In this document: one piece after another, positions 1 to 9,121 of the stretch
How the letters are laid out: every line of letters begins with the position of its first letter
Position numbering within the stretch: the stretch's first letter is position 1
NCBI RefSeq assembly: GCF_000211855.2
Contig: NC_015638.1
Coordinates: 1,364,001-1,428,000 of the forward strand
Direction: 5' to 3'
DNA: 64,000 bases
Origin: Lacinutrix sp. 5H-3-7-4
GTDB taxonomy: Bacteria > Bacteroidota > Bacteroidia > Flavobacteriales > Flavobacteriaceae
The notes under the pieces: model-generated
Told to the model about the DNA's origin: nothing
Databases searched by the model: none
What the model saw: only the letters and a program-made list of their open reading frames with translations
Made by a program: the position numbers and the translations under genes

Positions 1-179
1 TTTGTATATTGAATCGTGTTGAAATCTGCACTTGTAACTTCGGTATCATTCCAGGTGTGCTTAAAACTAAACGTTGTTTGTGCTTCGGTATTTAATGTGA
101 TATTATCATCGTTATCATCACTACAAGATGAGAATGTTAAAGCAGCTATTATTGCTAGTAAAGAAAAGATTTTTTTCAT
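1..179 (-). CDS. Lipoprotein, possibly MbnP-like (partial, C-terminus outside window)
   Basis: Only the first 59 or so codons lie in the window. The protein opens with a lipoprotein signal (MKKIFSLLAIIAALTFSSC, acylated Cys at 19), followed by an Asp/Asn-rich spacer and a segment containing FSFKHTW. That segment resembles the start of MbnP-family proteins of Bacteroidota, but too little is visible to be certain. The ATG shares a base with the stop codon of the upstream gene (TAATG), which suggests translational coupling. Expected location is the periplasm or outer membrane. The lipoprotein call is firm; the MbnP assignment is inference. Confidence 0.6.
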   Translation of the reverse strand, partial: MKKIFSLLAIIAALTFSSCSDDNDDNITLNTEAQTTFSFKHTWNDTEVTSADFNTIQYT

Positions 180-1528
180 TATTTTATTTTAATTAATAGT
201 AGGTCTGAAAACCCTTTGTTTTCTGTAATGTCGCCATCGTCACTTGTTGTGTCTCCAACTGCTACAATTGTTTTGTCGTTTAATTGGGCTACACCATATG
301 AGAAATCTATGTTAGAACCTCCAACGGTTTGTTGCCATTCTATATTGCCTTCACTATCTACTTTTACAACCCAAGCATCATTTTGACCTTGGTTGATAGT
401 AACGTCGCCATCTGAGCTTCGCGAACTTCCAGATAGTAAAAAGCCATTATCTTGAGTTTTTACTATATCTCTAGCAACATCAAAGCTTGTACCTCCTAAG
501 GTTTTTTCCCAAAGTAATTGACCTTCTGGAGAAATTTTGATTAACCATAAATCTGCGGCTCCGTTATTGTTAGTTACATCAATATCACTACTTCTGGTGT
601 CTCCAGCTATAATATAATTACCGTCATTAGATGTTGTTATTGCTCTAGCTTCATCTATTTCGCTGCCTCCAAAAGATTTTTCCCATATTAAATCTCCTGT
701 ATTTGAGATTTTAATAACCCAAAAATCATAAGAACCTTTGTTGTTTGAAATGTCTGTGTCATCACTATCTGAACCTCCCGCAATAATATATGCATTGTCA
801 TTAGTTTCTACGATTCCTTCTGGAGTGTCTGTAAATAGGCCTCCAAAATATTTGCTCCATTGTAATTCTCCTGAAGCGTTAAGTTTTATTGTCCAGTAAT
901 CTCCACCTGCATGTTTGTTATTGTTTCTTGATGTGTTTCCTTCGCCATTAGAGGCTGTTACGTCTAAAACACCAGAAATTAAATAACCGTTGTCGTTTGT
1001 TTGAATTAAGGTTATACCTGAGTCTGTTCCAGAAAAACCAAAAGATTTTTGCCAGATTATATTTCCAGAGTTATCAAGTTTTGCTAACCAATAATCTTCT
1101 TGACCTGCGTTTTGAGTTACATCTAAATCATTACTAAAGCTAGAGCCTAGTATAGCAAAACCACCATCTTGGGTTTGAATGATACTTTTTCCTCTATCGT
1201 CTTGTGAACCACCGTAAGTTTTGTTCCATTGTATTTGGCTTTCGCTATCAAATTTTAATACCCAAAAATCAAAATTATCGTCGGTTTTATCTATAATATC
1301 ACCATCTATACTTTGTGTATAGCCTAATATTGCATAGCCACCATCTAAGGTGTTAGTAACAGATTGGGCGCTTTCATTTTTAGAACCTCCGTAATTTTTA
1401 ATAAAATCTATTTCTCCAGTAACGGTATTAGTACTTGTTGAAATTGCATTGTCGTCGTCATTTTTGCAATTAAAAAAAGTGATAGTAAGTACTAATATTG
1501 AAAATGTTTTGATGAATTTAAAATTCAT
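179..1528 (-). CDS. Lipoprotein with seven beta-propeller-like repeats
   Basis: A 449-residue protein with a lipoprotein signal (Cys21 in TFFNC). From about residue 40 to the end it has seven repeats of roughly 55-60 residues. Each carries the pattern 'W.k.fGGs..D.a..i..t.DgGyii.G.s.S.dgD', then an N.G..D.W..K motif and a G.i.W motif. The repeat number and beta-rich pattern suggest a seven-bladed propeller, though no catalytic motif is visible. Its stop overlaps the start of the downstream lipoprotein and its ATG lies two bases after the upstream stop, so it belongs to the same operon as the choice-of-anchor B proteins. Function is unknown; a surface-exposed binding or scaffold role is inferred. 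Confidence 0.8.
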   Translation of the reverse strand: MNFKFIKTFSILVLTITFFNCKNDDDNAISTSTNTVTGEIDFIKNYGGSKNESAQSVTNTLDGGYAILGYTQSIDGDIIDKTDDNFDFWVLKFDSESQIQWNKTYGGSQDDRGKSIIQTQDGGFAILGSSFSNDLDVTQNAGQEDYWLAKLDNSGNIIWQKSFGFSGTDSGITLIQTNDNGYLISGVLDVTASNGEGNTSRNNNKHAGGDYWTIKLNASGELQWSKYFGGLFTDTPEGIVETNDNAYIIAGGSDSDDTDISNNKGSYDFWVIKISNTGDLIWEKSFGGSEIDEARAITTSNDGNYIIAGDTRSSDIDVTNNNGAADLWLIKISPEGQLLWEKTLGGTSFDVARDIVKTQDNGFLLSGSSRSSDGDVTINQGQNDAWVVKVDSEGNIEWQQTVGGSNIDFSYGVAQLNDKTIVAVGDTTSDDGDITENKGFSDLLLIKIK

Positions 1529-1530
1529 AA

Positions 1531-3012
1531 TTAGTTGCTCTTTTTAATAATAAATAAACCTCTGTCAATATCACTAATAAGTATATTGCCACTTTCAAAA
1601 TATGGATACACATTCCACGCACCATTAAAATTAGCGCTATCACTATCTGGATAAGTATCAAAAAAACCAATTTCTGTCATGGTGTTAGAGCCAATGTTTG
1701 TAATATCTATCATACGAACACCAGCTCGATAATTTGCCTGGTAGTAAATATTATCTTTTACATAACCGTTGTGGTCTATGGCTAAAGTTGGACCAAAATA
1801 TTCCATTTGAAAAGTTGGGTTGTCTAAGTCTGAAAAATCAAATACTAAAGACCTAGTGTTTCCTCCAAAATTTTGTTCATCTAACTCATCTCCTAAAATA
1901 AAATATTGCTGATTTTCTGTAAACCAACCTTGATGCGTGTACCCTACGTTATTATAACTTATAGTAGATATTTCTACTGGGTTTGCTTTATCTGTTATAT
2001 CTACTAAAACAATTTCTGTTTCATTACTGCCAATTAAAATTTCTCTACCTATGTAAGAACTAACACCTGGAATTTCGGCGTTATTATCTGGGCCATTATA
2101 AGTAACTACTTGTGCATCGTGCGAATAGCCTCCATTTGCATATCCACCAGCAGCAACTGGATTTGTTGGATTTTGAATATTTACAAAGTGTGGTCCGCCG
2201 TTAAATGTTGTTGTACCAACACCATATGCATAACCACTATCTTCGTTAATTACAATGTTGTGTGCACTACCAAAACCAGTATAATGAGCATCTGGTGTAA
2301 AAGTTTCTGGAGCGTTAGTTACATTGCGTAAGCGTGTTAAATCAAAAACTTGCATTCCATGATTTGAAGCTTCGCTAACTATAAAAGCATGGTTGTTATA
2401 AACTTTAATATCTCTCCAGCTACTATTACTTGTGGCAGTTGGTAATATGCCTACAACTGTTAATTGAGAAGTGTTTGAAATGTCTACAAAAACAGAGCCT
2501 GAAGAGGTGCCAACTAAAGCATACTCTTTTCCGTTTAATGGATCTGTCCATCCCCAAGAATCGTTTCCAGAACCTGCAGCTCCCATTTCAGCAATAGAAA
2601 GGGTTGCCATTAAATCGTAATCATTACATGGAAACTCTCCTGCCATACCATTAATACATGGAAATAATGGTTGTATATTATCTTCACAAGCGTCACCAAT
2701 TCCATTATTATTACTATCTAATTGGTCTGGATTAGGCTCGTTTGGGCAATTATCTTCACTATCTATAACACCATCACCATCACGGTCATCACAAACATCA
2801 CCTATACCATTATCATCACTATCTAGTTGGTTTGGATTACTTGTTTCTGGACAATTGTCTAATGTGTCACTAACTCCATCGCCGTCTTGATCACTAAATG
2901 CTTGTGTAGTATTATCATCATCACTTGAACAGCTTGATGCTATAGCTATAAAAAAAGTTATTGCAAAACATAGTATTGCAAGTTTTGAAATGTAATTTAT
3001 TTGTTTTTTCAT
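1531..3012 (-). CDS. Choice-of-anchor B family lipoprotein with thrombospondin type 3 repeats
   Basis: A 493-residue lipoprotein (Cys in the SSCSSDDD segment, about residue 28). Residues about 41-112 hold two thrombospondin type 3 calcium-binding repeats, DxDGDGVxDxxDNCP followed by DxxxNGIGDxC. The remainder, from about 115, is the choice-of-anchor B ectodomain of LVIVD-like propeller repeats, with motifs such as GWTDPLNGKEYALVG and HNGYVKDNIYYQANYRAG. It is clearly paralogous to the gene upstream, which carries a T9SS signal instead of a lipobox. It lies two bases before the next gene, so the cluster is an operon. Function is unknown; calcium-stabilised surface binding is a reasonable guess. 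Confidence 0.88.
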   Translation of the reverse strand: MKKQINYISKLAILCFAITFFIAIASSCSSDDDNTTQAFSDQDGDGVSDTLDNCPETSNPNQLDSDDNGIGDVCDDRDGDGVIDSEDNCPNEPNPDQLDSNNNGIGDACEDNIQPLFPCINGMAGEFPCNDYDLMATLSIAEMGAAGSGNDSWGWTDPLNGKEYALVGTSSGSVFVDISNTSQLTVVGILPTATSNSSWRDIKVYNNHAFIVSEASNHGMQVFDLTRLRNVTNAPETFTPDAHYTGFGSAHNIVINEDSGYAYGVGTTTFNGGPHFVNIQNPTNPVAAGGYANGGYSHDAQVVTYNGPDNNAEIPGVSSYIGREILIGSNETEIVLVDITDKANPVEISTISYNNVGYTHQGWFTENQQYFILGDELDEQNFGGNTRSLVFDFSDLDNPTFQMEYFGPTLAIDHNGYVKDNIYYQANYRAGVRMIDITNIGSNTMTEIGFFDTYPDSDSANFNGAWNVYPYFESGNILISDIDRGLFIIKKSN

Positions 3013-3052
3013 AAGTATTAATGAAAGATGATTTTAATAAAATAAATGAGGC

Positions 3053-4618
3053 TTATTTTACAATAAGTTTTTTTGTTATTCTACCATTTATCTTAATTAA
3101 GTAAACTCCAGAGATAAAGTTTTTTACAGGTAGAACGAATGTTTCATTATTAATATTGTTCTTATTAAATACTTTTTGGCCTAGTATATTATAAATTTCT
3201 ATACTTTTTATTAAATTATCTTTAGATCCTTTAATTGTTGAATTTGAGGTTGTTGGGTTTGGAGATATTGTAAAGTTATTAGTAGGTTGAAAATTTGGAA
3301 TGCTTAAAGTATTACTTTCTCTAACTACAAAAAGTCCACTTTCTATATCGCTAATAATAATATTTCCGCTTTGAAAATAAGGGTAAATACTCCAAGCGCC
3401 ATTAAAAGCTGTACTGTTGCTACTTGGGTATGTGTCAAAATACCCAATCTCTGTCATTGAATTATTATTGTCTGCTGGAGTTGATGGGTTTGCATCGTTA
3501 GTGTTTGAGATGTTAGTAATATCAAAAACTCTCATGCCTGCACGATAGTTTGCTAAATAAAATTCGTTTCCTTTAACATAGCCATTATGATCTATAGCAT
3601 CAAACGGAGCGACATAGGTAGAAGATAAAACAGGATTGTCTAAATCTAGCATATCAAAAACAAAAGTAGTTGTATTAGATCCTAATCCAGATTCGTCTAA
3701 TTCATCTCCCATTATATAATATCTGTGGTCATCTGTAAACCAGCCTTGATGTGCATATCCAGCTTGAGGATACACTACTTCTTGTATAAATTTAGGATCA
3801 TTTTTATCTGTTACATCTATTAAAACAATTTTATCTGTTCCTCCACCGGTTGCACCGTTTGCTGCAACTAATATTTCTCGACCTACATAGCTGCTTACTC
3901 CTGCAATCTCTGCATTAGTATCTTGTCCATTATAAGTAATTACTTGAGCGTCGTGAGTATAACCGCTAGCAGAATAACTTCCTGTAGTTATTGGTGATAG
4001 CGGGTTTGAAATATCTATGAAAATTGGTCCGCCATTTGCAGCGCCACAACCTACTAAATATGCAGTAGCAGCAGTTTCATTAATAACAATATTATGGCAA
4101 CTACCAATGTTTAATCCACCATTATCACCTGTATAGGTTGCTACATTACCATCTAAAGGGTCTGAGGTATAGGTTAAGTCAGGGTTAGGTCCATCACGAA
4201 GAATCGTTAAATCAAAAATCTGCATACCGTGATTTCCAACACTATCTGCAACTATAAAAGCAAAATTATTATAAACCTTAACGTCTCTCCAAAAACTACT
4301 TGAATTATTTGTAGATTCTATTCTTCCTAAAAAAATTGGATTTACTGGATTTGTTACATCTATAAAGGCTGTACTATTTGTTGTAGCCATTATAGCGTAT
4401 TCTTTATTTGTTAAAGGATCTGTCCAGCCCCAAATATCGCTACCTTCGGGTGTTCCGTTAGTGCTTGCTAAAACAGAAATGGGAATATTTGACATCAAAT
4501 CATAATTGTCACATGGATAAATTCCTGCCATACCTGTGGATTCATCACAAGGTGTTTGTGAAAAAAGTATAGTTGAAAAACATAAAAGGAATATAATAGA
4601 GGTGTAATTTTTTAACAT
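3053..4618 (-). CDS. Choice-of-anchor B family protein with T9SS type A sorting signal
   Basis: 521 residues. There is a Sec signal peptide (about residues 1-20, ending LFSQTP), then a choice-of-anchor B ectodomain (about 25-430) closely matching the downstream paralogue (GWTDPLTNKEYAIM, SGYTHDAQVITYNGQDTN, HNGYVKGNEFYLANYRAG). The last 75 or so residues are a type A T9SS C-terminal domain, with PNPTTSNSTI, IEIYNILGQKV and GVYLIKI motifs ending in KKLIVK. It should be exported by T9SS and fixed to the cell surface or released. It is first in the minus-strand cluster and lies 40 bases before the next gene. Ligand unknown. Confidence 0.88.
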   Translation of the reverse strand: MLKNYTSIIFLLCFSTILFSQTPCDESTGMAGIYPCDNYDLMSNIPISVLASTNGTPEGSDIWGWTDPLTNKEYAIMATTNSTAFIDVTNPVNPIFLGRIESTNNSSSFWRDVKVYNNFAFIVADSVGNHGMQIFDLTILRDGPNPDLTYTSDPLDGNVATYTGDNGGLNIGSCHNIVINETAATAYLVGCGAANGGPIFIDISNPLSPITTGSYSASGYTHDAQVITYNGQDTNAEIAGVSSYVGREILVAANGATGGGTDKIVLIDVTDKNDPKFIQEVVYPQAGYAHQGWFTDDHRYYIMGDELDESGLGSNTTTFVFDMLDLDNPVLSSTYVAPFDAIDHNGYVKGNEFYLANYRAGMRVFDITNISNTNDANPSTPADNNNSMTEIGYFDTYPSSNSTAFNGAWSIYPYFQSGNIIISDIESGLFVVRESNTLSIPNFQPTNNFTISPNPTTSNSTIKGSKDNLIKSIEIYNILGQKVFNKNNINNETFVLPVKNFISGVYLIKINGRITKKLIVK

Positions 4619-4646
4619 TCGGGCTGTTTTATTTATTCTATAAAAG

Positions 4647-4654
4647 CGAAATTA
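4647..4654 (-). promoter_or_regulatory. Possible variant -7 promoter element for the surface-protein cluster
   Basis: On the minus strand the sequence TAATTTCG lies about 28 bases before the ATG at 4618. It differs from the Bacteroidota -7 consensus TAnnTTTG at one position. The same TAnnTTCG variant occurs before brnQ, lysC and the coiled-coil gene at 31989. No convincing -33 TTTG is seen at the right distance. Confidence 0.35.
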
Positions 4655-4776
4655 CTACAAATAAACGATAAAATGTAGTGTTTTAATGTTAAATAGCATT
4701 GTTACTCAATGATATATGTAGCTTGTTTTTTGCGTTTTAAGTTAGTAGATAAAATGATAAATGAATTACTTTTTTA

Positions 4777-4784
4777 TATTTTTG
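4777..4784 (+). promoter_or_regulatory. -7 promoter element of thiL
   Basis: TATTTTTG matches the Bacteroidota -7 consensus TAnnTTTG exactly and ends four bases before the thiL ATG (4789). With the usual spacing to the transcription start, the mRNA would begin at or next to the start codon, giving a leaderless or nearly leaderless message. No clear -33 TTTG is present. Confidence 0.5.
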
Positions 4785-4788
4785 CAAT

Positions 4789-5835
4789 ATGATAGAAGAC
4801 AAAAACCAGCAACTTACACCGTTAAGCGAATTAGGAGAATTTGGTTTAATAAACCATTTAACTAAACAGTTTGAAATAAAACAGGAATCTACAGTAAAAA
4901 GTATTGGTGATGATGCCGCTGTTTTAGACTCAAAAGAAAAGCAAATTGTAGTAACAACAGATCTTTTGGTTGAAGGTGTGCATTTTGATTTAAGCTATGT
5001 GCCTCTAAAACACTTAGGTTATAAGTCTATTGTTGTAAATTTATCTGATGTTTTTGCTATGAATGCTAAGGCAACACAGGTAACAGTTTCTATTGCGGTT
5101 TCTAATAGGTTTCCATTAGAAGCGTTAGAAGAGTTGTATGAAGGTATAGCTTTGGCTTCAAAAATATATAATGTTGATGTTGTTGGTGGAGATACTACGT
5201 CTTCAACATCTGGTTTGTTAATTTCTGTTACAGCAATAGGGGAAGTAATAGCAGAAGATGTGGTGTATAGAAGCGGAGCAAAACCAAATGATTTACTAGT
5301 GGTTTCTGGAGATTTAGGTGGTGCTTATATGGGACTTCAAATTTTAGAAAGAGAGAAAGAGGTTTTTAAAGTTAACCCAAATAATCAACCAGATTTAGAT
5401 GCTTATACATATATAATGGAGCGTCAATTAAAACCTGAAGCAAGAAAAGATATTATTAAACTTTTAAAAGATTTAGAGGTTAAACCAACAGCAATGATTG
5501 ATTTAAGCGATGGTTTATCTTCTGAAATTCTTCATATTTGTAAAGCTAGTAAAGTAGGTTGTGATTTGTATGAAGAAAAAATACCATTAGATCCTCAAGT
5601 AATTTCTACTTGCGAAGAATTTAATATAGATAGTACAACCGTTGCCTTAAATGGAGGTGAAGATTATGAACTGTTAATGACGATTTCTCAAGACGATTAT
5701 CCAAAAATTAAAGCAAACCCTAATTTTACTGTTATTGGTTTTATTACAGAAGAAAACGCAGGTGTAAACCTAGTTACTAGAGCAGAAACTAAAATTCCAA
5801 TTACAGCTCAAGGCTGGAAAAACTTCGACAGTTAA
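4789..5835 (+). CDS. thiL: Thiamine-monophosphate kinase
   Basis: 348 residues, the usual ThiL length. It phosphorylates thiamine monophosphate to the cofactor thiamine diphosphate, using ATP, in the cytosol. Family motifs are visible in order: SIGDDAAV (about 41-48), TTDLLVEGVHFDL (about 58-70), LSDVFAMNAKATQV (about 85-98), GGDTTSS (about 133-139), and a late IDLSDGLSSE and NGGEDYEL. The start MIEDKN is the one conserved in flavobacterial ThiL, as I recall it, even though a promoter box lies directly before it. It is monocistronic here; its stop codon overlaps that of the convergent small gene by three bases. Confidence 0.95.
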   Translation: MIEDKNQQLTPLSELGEFGLINHLTKQFEIKQESTVKSIGDDAAVLDSKEKQIVVTTDLLVEGVHFDLSYVPLKHLGYKSIVVNLSDVFAMNAKATQVTVSIAVSNRFPLEALEELYEGIALASKIYNVDVVGGDTTSSTSGLLISVTAIGEVIAEDVVYRSGAKPNDLLVVSGDLGGAYMGLQILEREKEVFKVNPNNQPDLDAYTYIMERQLKPEARKDIIKLLKDLEVKPTAMIDLSDGLSSEILHICKASKVGCDLYEEKIPLDPQVISTCEEFNIDSTTVALNGGEDYELLMTISQDDYPKIKANPNFTVIGFITEENAGVNLVTRAETKIPITAQGWKNFDS

Positions 5836-6110
5836 GAAGGTATTTTATAGGCCGTTAGTAGCTCTTCTCTTCTAATTCTGGCTTGACGCTTGTTGTGTAT
5901 TCTTGATAAAATAAAATTAATTTCCCTGTACTTAGGTGTTAATTCTATTAAATCACCATTACAACCTGTAGTAAGTTCCTTTTTGCATTTTTTGCATTTG
6001 TATTCTTTAACATGGTAAGTAACCTGTTTTGATACTTCAAACTTGTGCCCTAATACACTACATAGAAAATGAGGAAGAATAGTGGTTTTTTTGTTTGTTT
6101 GTTTCATCAT
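5832..6110 (-). CDS. Small zinc-ribbon-like protein
   Basis: A 92-residue basic protein. Cys17, His22, Cys39 and Cys42 (LCSVLGH ... YKCKKCKKEL) fit a single zinc-ribbon knuckle pair of the kind seen in DUF1660-like small proteins. A Lys/Arg-rich helical tail (about 62-85) follows and could contact nucleic acid. It has no signal peptide, so it is cytosolic. It converges on thiL, and the two stops share the palindrome TTAA at 5832-5835. Zinc binding is inferred from the cysteine spacing; no specific function can be named. Confidence 0.65.
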   Translation of the reverse strand: MMKQTNKKTTILPHFLCSVLGHKFEVSKQVTYHVKEYKCKKCKKELTTGCNGDLIELTPKYREINFILSRIHNKRQARIRREELLTAYKIPS

Positions 6111-6164
6111 TTTGTTTTCTGATGTTTAAACTTAAATAAAAAATCCGATATATCCGATAAAAAG

Positions 6165-6944
6165 CTATATTTTTTCGATAAAAAACATTAATTGTGTTAA
6201 GAAATCCTCTTTATTCTCAATATGACTCATGTGTCCTTCTGAAAACACATGATATTCAATATGTTTAACTTCAGCATATTCAATAATTAATTTCACATCT
6301 ATTATAGCATCTTTTTTTCCTAAAAGAATCATTTTTTTAAAACTTGCTTCAGCAAAAAACCTTGAAAAATCTTTGCGTTGTATCATACCTTCATTTGCAG
6401 CCATATAACCTTGAAGAGAAGTTTTTAATGCTACATCTAAAGCTTGGTTATATTTTTTTATGTGAAGCTCTTTGCTTTCTTTACTAAATAAGTTTGCAAA
6501 ACTCATTTTAATTAAGTTTTTAAAATTCGTTTGTGCCATTTTATTAGCTCGTACTCTTAATAGCTTTCGTTCATTACTGTCACTTTTAAATGTAGAATTT
6601 AATAAACAGAGGCCTTTAATGGTATTTGGGTATAAACTAGCAAAAGCTAAAGCTACATAGCCGCCCATAGAGTGTCCAATAAGCGTATATTGTTTTAAAT
6701 TTAATTTTTTTAAAACAGCATTTACACATAAAGCCATATCTTCCATAGTGTGTATATAGCCTAAGGATTCTGTTTGTCCGTGACCCAATAAATCTATAGT
6801 TATTACTCTATTATTTTGTGATAATGGCTTTAAAACCGAATCCCACATAGAGTGGTCTTCAAGAAAACCGTGTAGTAAAACAACAGTAGGACCATTACCA
6901 ATATCATTATAAAAAACATTAATGCCTTTGTATTCTAATTTCAT
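6165..6944 (-). CDS. Alpha/beta hydrolase
   Basis: 259 residues with a complete alpha/beta-hydrolase fold signature. The oxyanion-hole HGF motif is at about 25-27, the nucleophile elbow GHSMGG places Ser at 92, the acid is probably Asp212 (LLGKKDA), and the catalytic His is 238 (SEGHMSH). There is no signal peptide, so it is cytosolic. Substrate cannot be predicted: similar proteins include esterases and MenH-like or BioH-like enzymes, and no menaquinone or biotin genes lie alongside. It is divergent from brnQ with only 35 bases between them, so the promoters are back to back. Confidence 0.88.
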   Translation of the reverse strand: MKLEYKGINVFYNDIGNGPTVVLLHGFLEDHSMWDSVLKPLSQNNRVITIDLLGHGQTESLGYIHTMEDMALCVNAVLKKLNLKQYTLIGHSMGGYVALAFASLYPNTIKGLCLLNSTFKSDSNERKLLRVRANKMAQTNFKNLIKMSFANLFSKESKELHIKKYNQALDVALKTSLQGYMAANEGMIQRKDFSRFFAEASFKKMILLGKKDAIIDVKLIIEYAEVKHIEYHVFSEGHMSHIENKEDFLTQLMFFIEKI

Positions 6945-6951
6945 AATTAAC

Positions 6952-6959
6952 TATATTCG
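6952..6959 (+). promoter_or_regulatory. Possible variant -7 promoter element of brnQ
   Basis: TATATTCG lies 20 bases before the TTG start of brnQ. It is a one-base variant of TAnnTTTG and occupies the short divergent gap shared with the hydrolase. Confidence 0.35.
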
Positions 6960-6979
6960 ACAAAAATACGTGTTAACTT

Positions 6980-8266
6980 TTGAATAAAACGAAAGAAATA
7001 TTAGTTGTTGGTTTTGCCTTGTTCTCAATGTTTTTTGGTGCAGGCAACCTTATTTTGCCTCCTTTTTTAGGAGTGCAAGCAGGAGAGCAGTGGCTACTTG
7101 TTGCATTGGGTTTTGTTATTACAGCAGTAATAATTCCAATATTAGGTATACTTGCACATGCAAGATTGCAAGGTACAATGTATGATTTTGGGAAAAAAGT
7201 ATCTCCGGTTTTTAGTACTGTATACTGTATAATAGTTTACGCAATATCAATTTCTTTGCCAGCGCCGCGTACAGCTTCTGTTGTTCATGAAATGGCGATA
7301 GCTCCTTTTTTTAATACCAGTACTTTGCTTACTAGCGGTCTTTATTTTTTGTTGGTATTCCTATTTGTAATTAATCGCTCAAAAGTTATAAATCTATTAG
7401 GTAAATTTTTAACACCATTAATAATAATAATTTTACTATCTATTATTGTTGTAGGTGTTGTTTCTGCTCCTTCAGTAGTAAATCCATCATCGTTTAAAAC
7501 ACCAATTATAAGCGGCTTGTTAGAAGGTTACCAAACATTCGATGCTATTGGCGCTGTAGTTATTGGGAGTGTTGTTGTTATTTCTTTAAAATTAAAAGGT
7601 TACAGTGCTTTCGAGGCGAAAAAAGAACTTATTAAAAAGTCTGGATTTGTGGCAGGATTAGGTTTATTTATAATATATACAGGACTAATTTTATGCGGCT
7701 CACTATATAATACTACATTTGTTGAGGCATCTTCAAGAACACAAATATTGTCTAGTTTAAGCACTCAAACACTGGGTCATGTAGGTACTATATTTTTAAG
7801 TGTTTTAGTCTCTTTAGCATGTTTTACTACTGCAATAGGTATTGTAACTGGAACTGCAGATTATGTTAAAAGCTTATTTAAAGAATCTCAAACAGCATAT
7901 TATATTACAGCCTTTTTAGGTTGTATTCTTGGTGTTATTGTTGGTAAATTTAATGTTGGTTTTATAATTGATATTGCTCTTCCTGCATTAATGTTTATAT
8001 ATCCAATAACTATAATTTTAATTTTATTAAATGTACTACCAGTAAAATATACATCTAAGCTAGTATTTAGAGGTGTTGTTTTGGTAACTTTTTTATTCTC
8101 TATACCAGACTTTTTAAAGTTTATTGTATCATCTCCGCAAAAATTAGAACAAATAACAAGTCTAATACCTATGGCGAAATATAGCTTGGGTTGGGTTATG
8201 CCTGCAGTAATTATATTTTTAGTGTTAAATATTGAAAATTTTTCGACTAAGTCACTAACTAATTAA
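6980..8266 (+). CDS. brnQ: Branched-chain amino acid transporter (LIVCS family)
   Basis: 428 residues with about 12 hydrophobic segments. It opens with the LIVCS/BrnQ signature (KEILVVGFALFSMFFGAGNLILPP). BrnQ proteins import leucine, isoleucine and valine with a cation across the inner membrane. The start is a TTG codon: the residues after it match where BrnQ proteins normally begin, and no nearby ATG keeps the conserved first helix. Seven bases separate it from the downstream AraC-type regulator, so the two are probably co-transcribed. Length is typical. Confidence 0.92.
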   Translation: MNKTKEILVVGFALFSMFFGAGNLILPPFLGVQAGEQWLLVALGFVITAVIIPILGILAHARLQGTMYDFGKKVSPVFSTVYCIIVYAISISLPAPRTASVVHEMAIAPFFNTSTLLTSGLYFLLVFLFVINRSKVINLLGKFLTPLIIIILLSIIVVGVVSAPSVVNPSSFKTPIISGLLEGYQTFDAIGAVVIGSVVVISLKLKGYSAFEAKKELIKKSGFVAGLGLFIIYTGLILCGSLYNTTFVEASSRTQILSSLSTQTLGHVGTIFLSVLVSLACFTTAIGIVTGTADYVKSLFKESQTAYYITAFLGCILGVIVGKFNVGFIIDIALPALMFIYPITIILILLNVLPVKYTSKLVFRGVVLVTFLFSIPDFLKFIVSSPQKLEQITSLIPMAKYSLGWVMPAVIIFLVLNIENFSTKSLTN

Positions 8267-8273
8267 AAGTCAA

Positions 8274-9113
8274 GTGGCATTACAAGATATAGAAACATAT
8301 ACATTTAAAGATATTTTTTCATTAAGTGTGGTCCAGTTTGATAAAGCTTGTGTTGTAAATAAACCAGAACAAGTAGATGTTTATAGTATTTATTGGATAA
8401 AAAAAGGAAAAGGACTTTATAATATAGATTTTAAAAGTTTTGAGTTTAGTGAAAATGTACTGTTTTTTCTGTCTCCAGGACAAGTGTTTTCCGTAGAAAA
8501 CGAAAGTATAAAAGAAGCCTATAAAATTACCTTTATAAAAGATTTTTATTGCATACAAACACATGATAAAGAAGTATCATGTAATGGTGTACTTTTTAAC
8601 AATGTATATAAGGTGCCTTTTATTAAACCATGTAAAAGCGATACGCAAAAACTAAGTTTTATACTCGATAGTTTAATAGAAGAATTTAAAAACGTTAACA
8701 CTGCTCAACATGATATGCTGCAAAGCTATTTAAAGCAATTCATTATCCATTCAGTTCGCATACAAAGTGAAAACTATCCAGTAGATAAAAATATAGAAAC
8801 CAGGCTTTTTAAAGATTTTAGTACAATCTTAGAACAAAATTATAAAACAATACACTCTGTAACAGAATATGCAAAACGCCTAGGAATATCACCAAAATCA
8901 CTCACCAAAAATTTTCAAAAAATTGGCGCTCAAACACCAAGCGATATTATAAAAAACCGAATAATAATAGAAGCAAAACGTCAATTAATATACACTAAGC
9001 AATCTGTAAAAGAAATAGCTTATAGTTTAGGTTTTAACGACTCTGCCTACTTTAGCAGGTACTTTAGTAAAGCCACATCAAAATCACCATTACAATTTAG
9101 AAAAGACTATTAA
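8274..9113 (+). CDS. AraC family transcriptional regulator
   Basis: 279 residues. The C-terminal 95 or so residues are an AraC/XylS double helix-turn-helix, with SVTEYAKRLGISPKSLTKNFQKI and VKEIAYSLGFNDSAYFSRYFSK in two blocks. The N-terminal 170 residues are a cupin-like sensor domain. The start is a GTG codon seven bases after brnQ. This is a cytosolic DNA-binding activator. Its targets may be brnQ itself or the AhpD-like and cupredoxin-like genes downstream; the latter is a guess based on position. A palindromic repeat element separates it from those genes. Confidence 0.9.
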   Translation: MALQDIETYTFKDIFSLSVVQFDKACVVNKPEQVDVYSIYWIKKGKGLYNIDFKSFEFSENVLFFLSPGQVFSVENESIKEAYKITFIKDFYCIQTHDKEVSCNGVLFNNVYKVPFIKPCKSDTQKLSFILDSLIEEFKNVNTAQHDMLQSYLKQFIIHSVRIQSENYPVDKNIETRLFKDFSTILEQNYKTIHSVTEYAKRLGISPKSLTKNFQKIGAQTPSDIIKNRIIIEAKRQLIYTKQSVKEIAYSLGFNDSAYFSRYFSKATSKSPLQFRKDY

Positions 9114-9121
9114 TTTATTAT

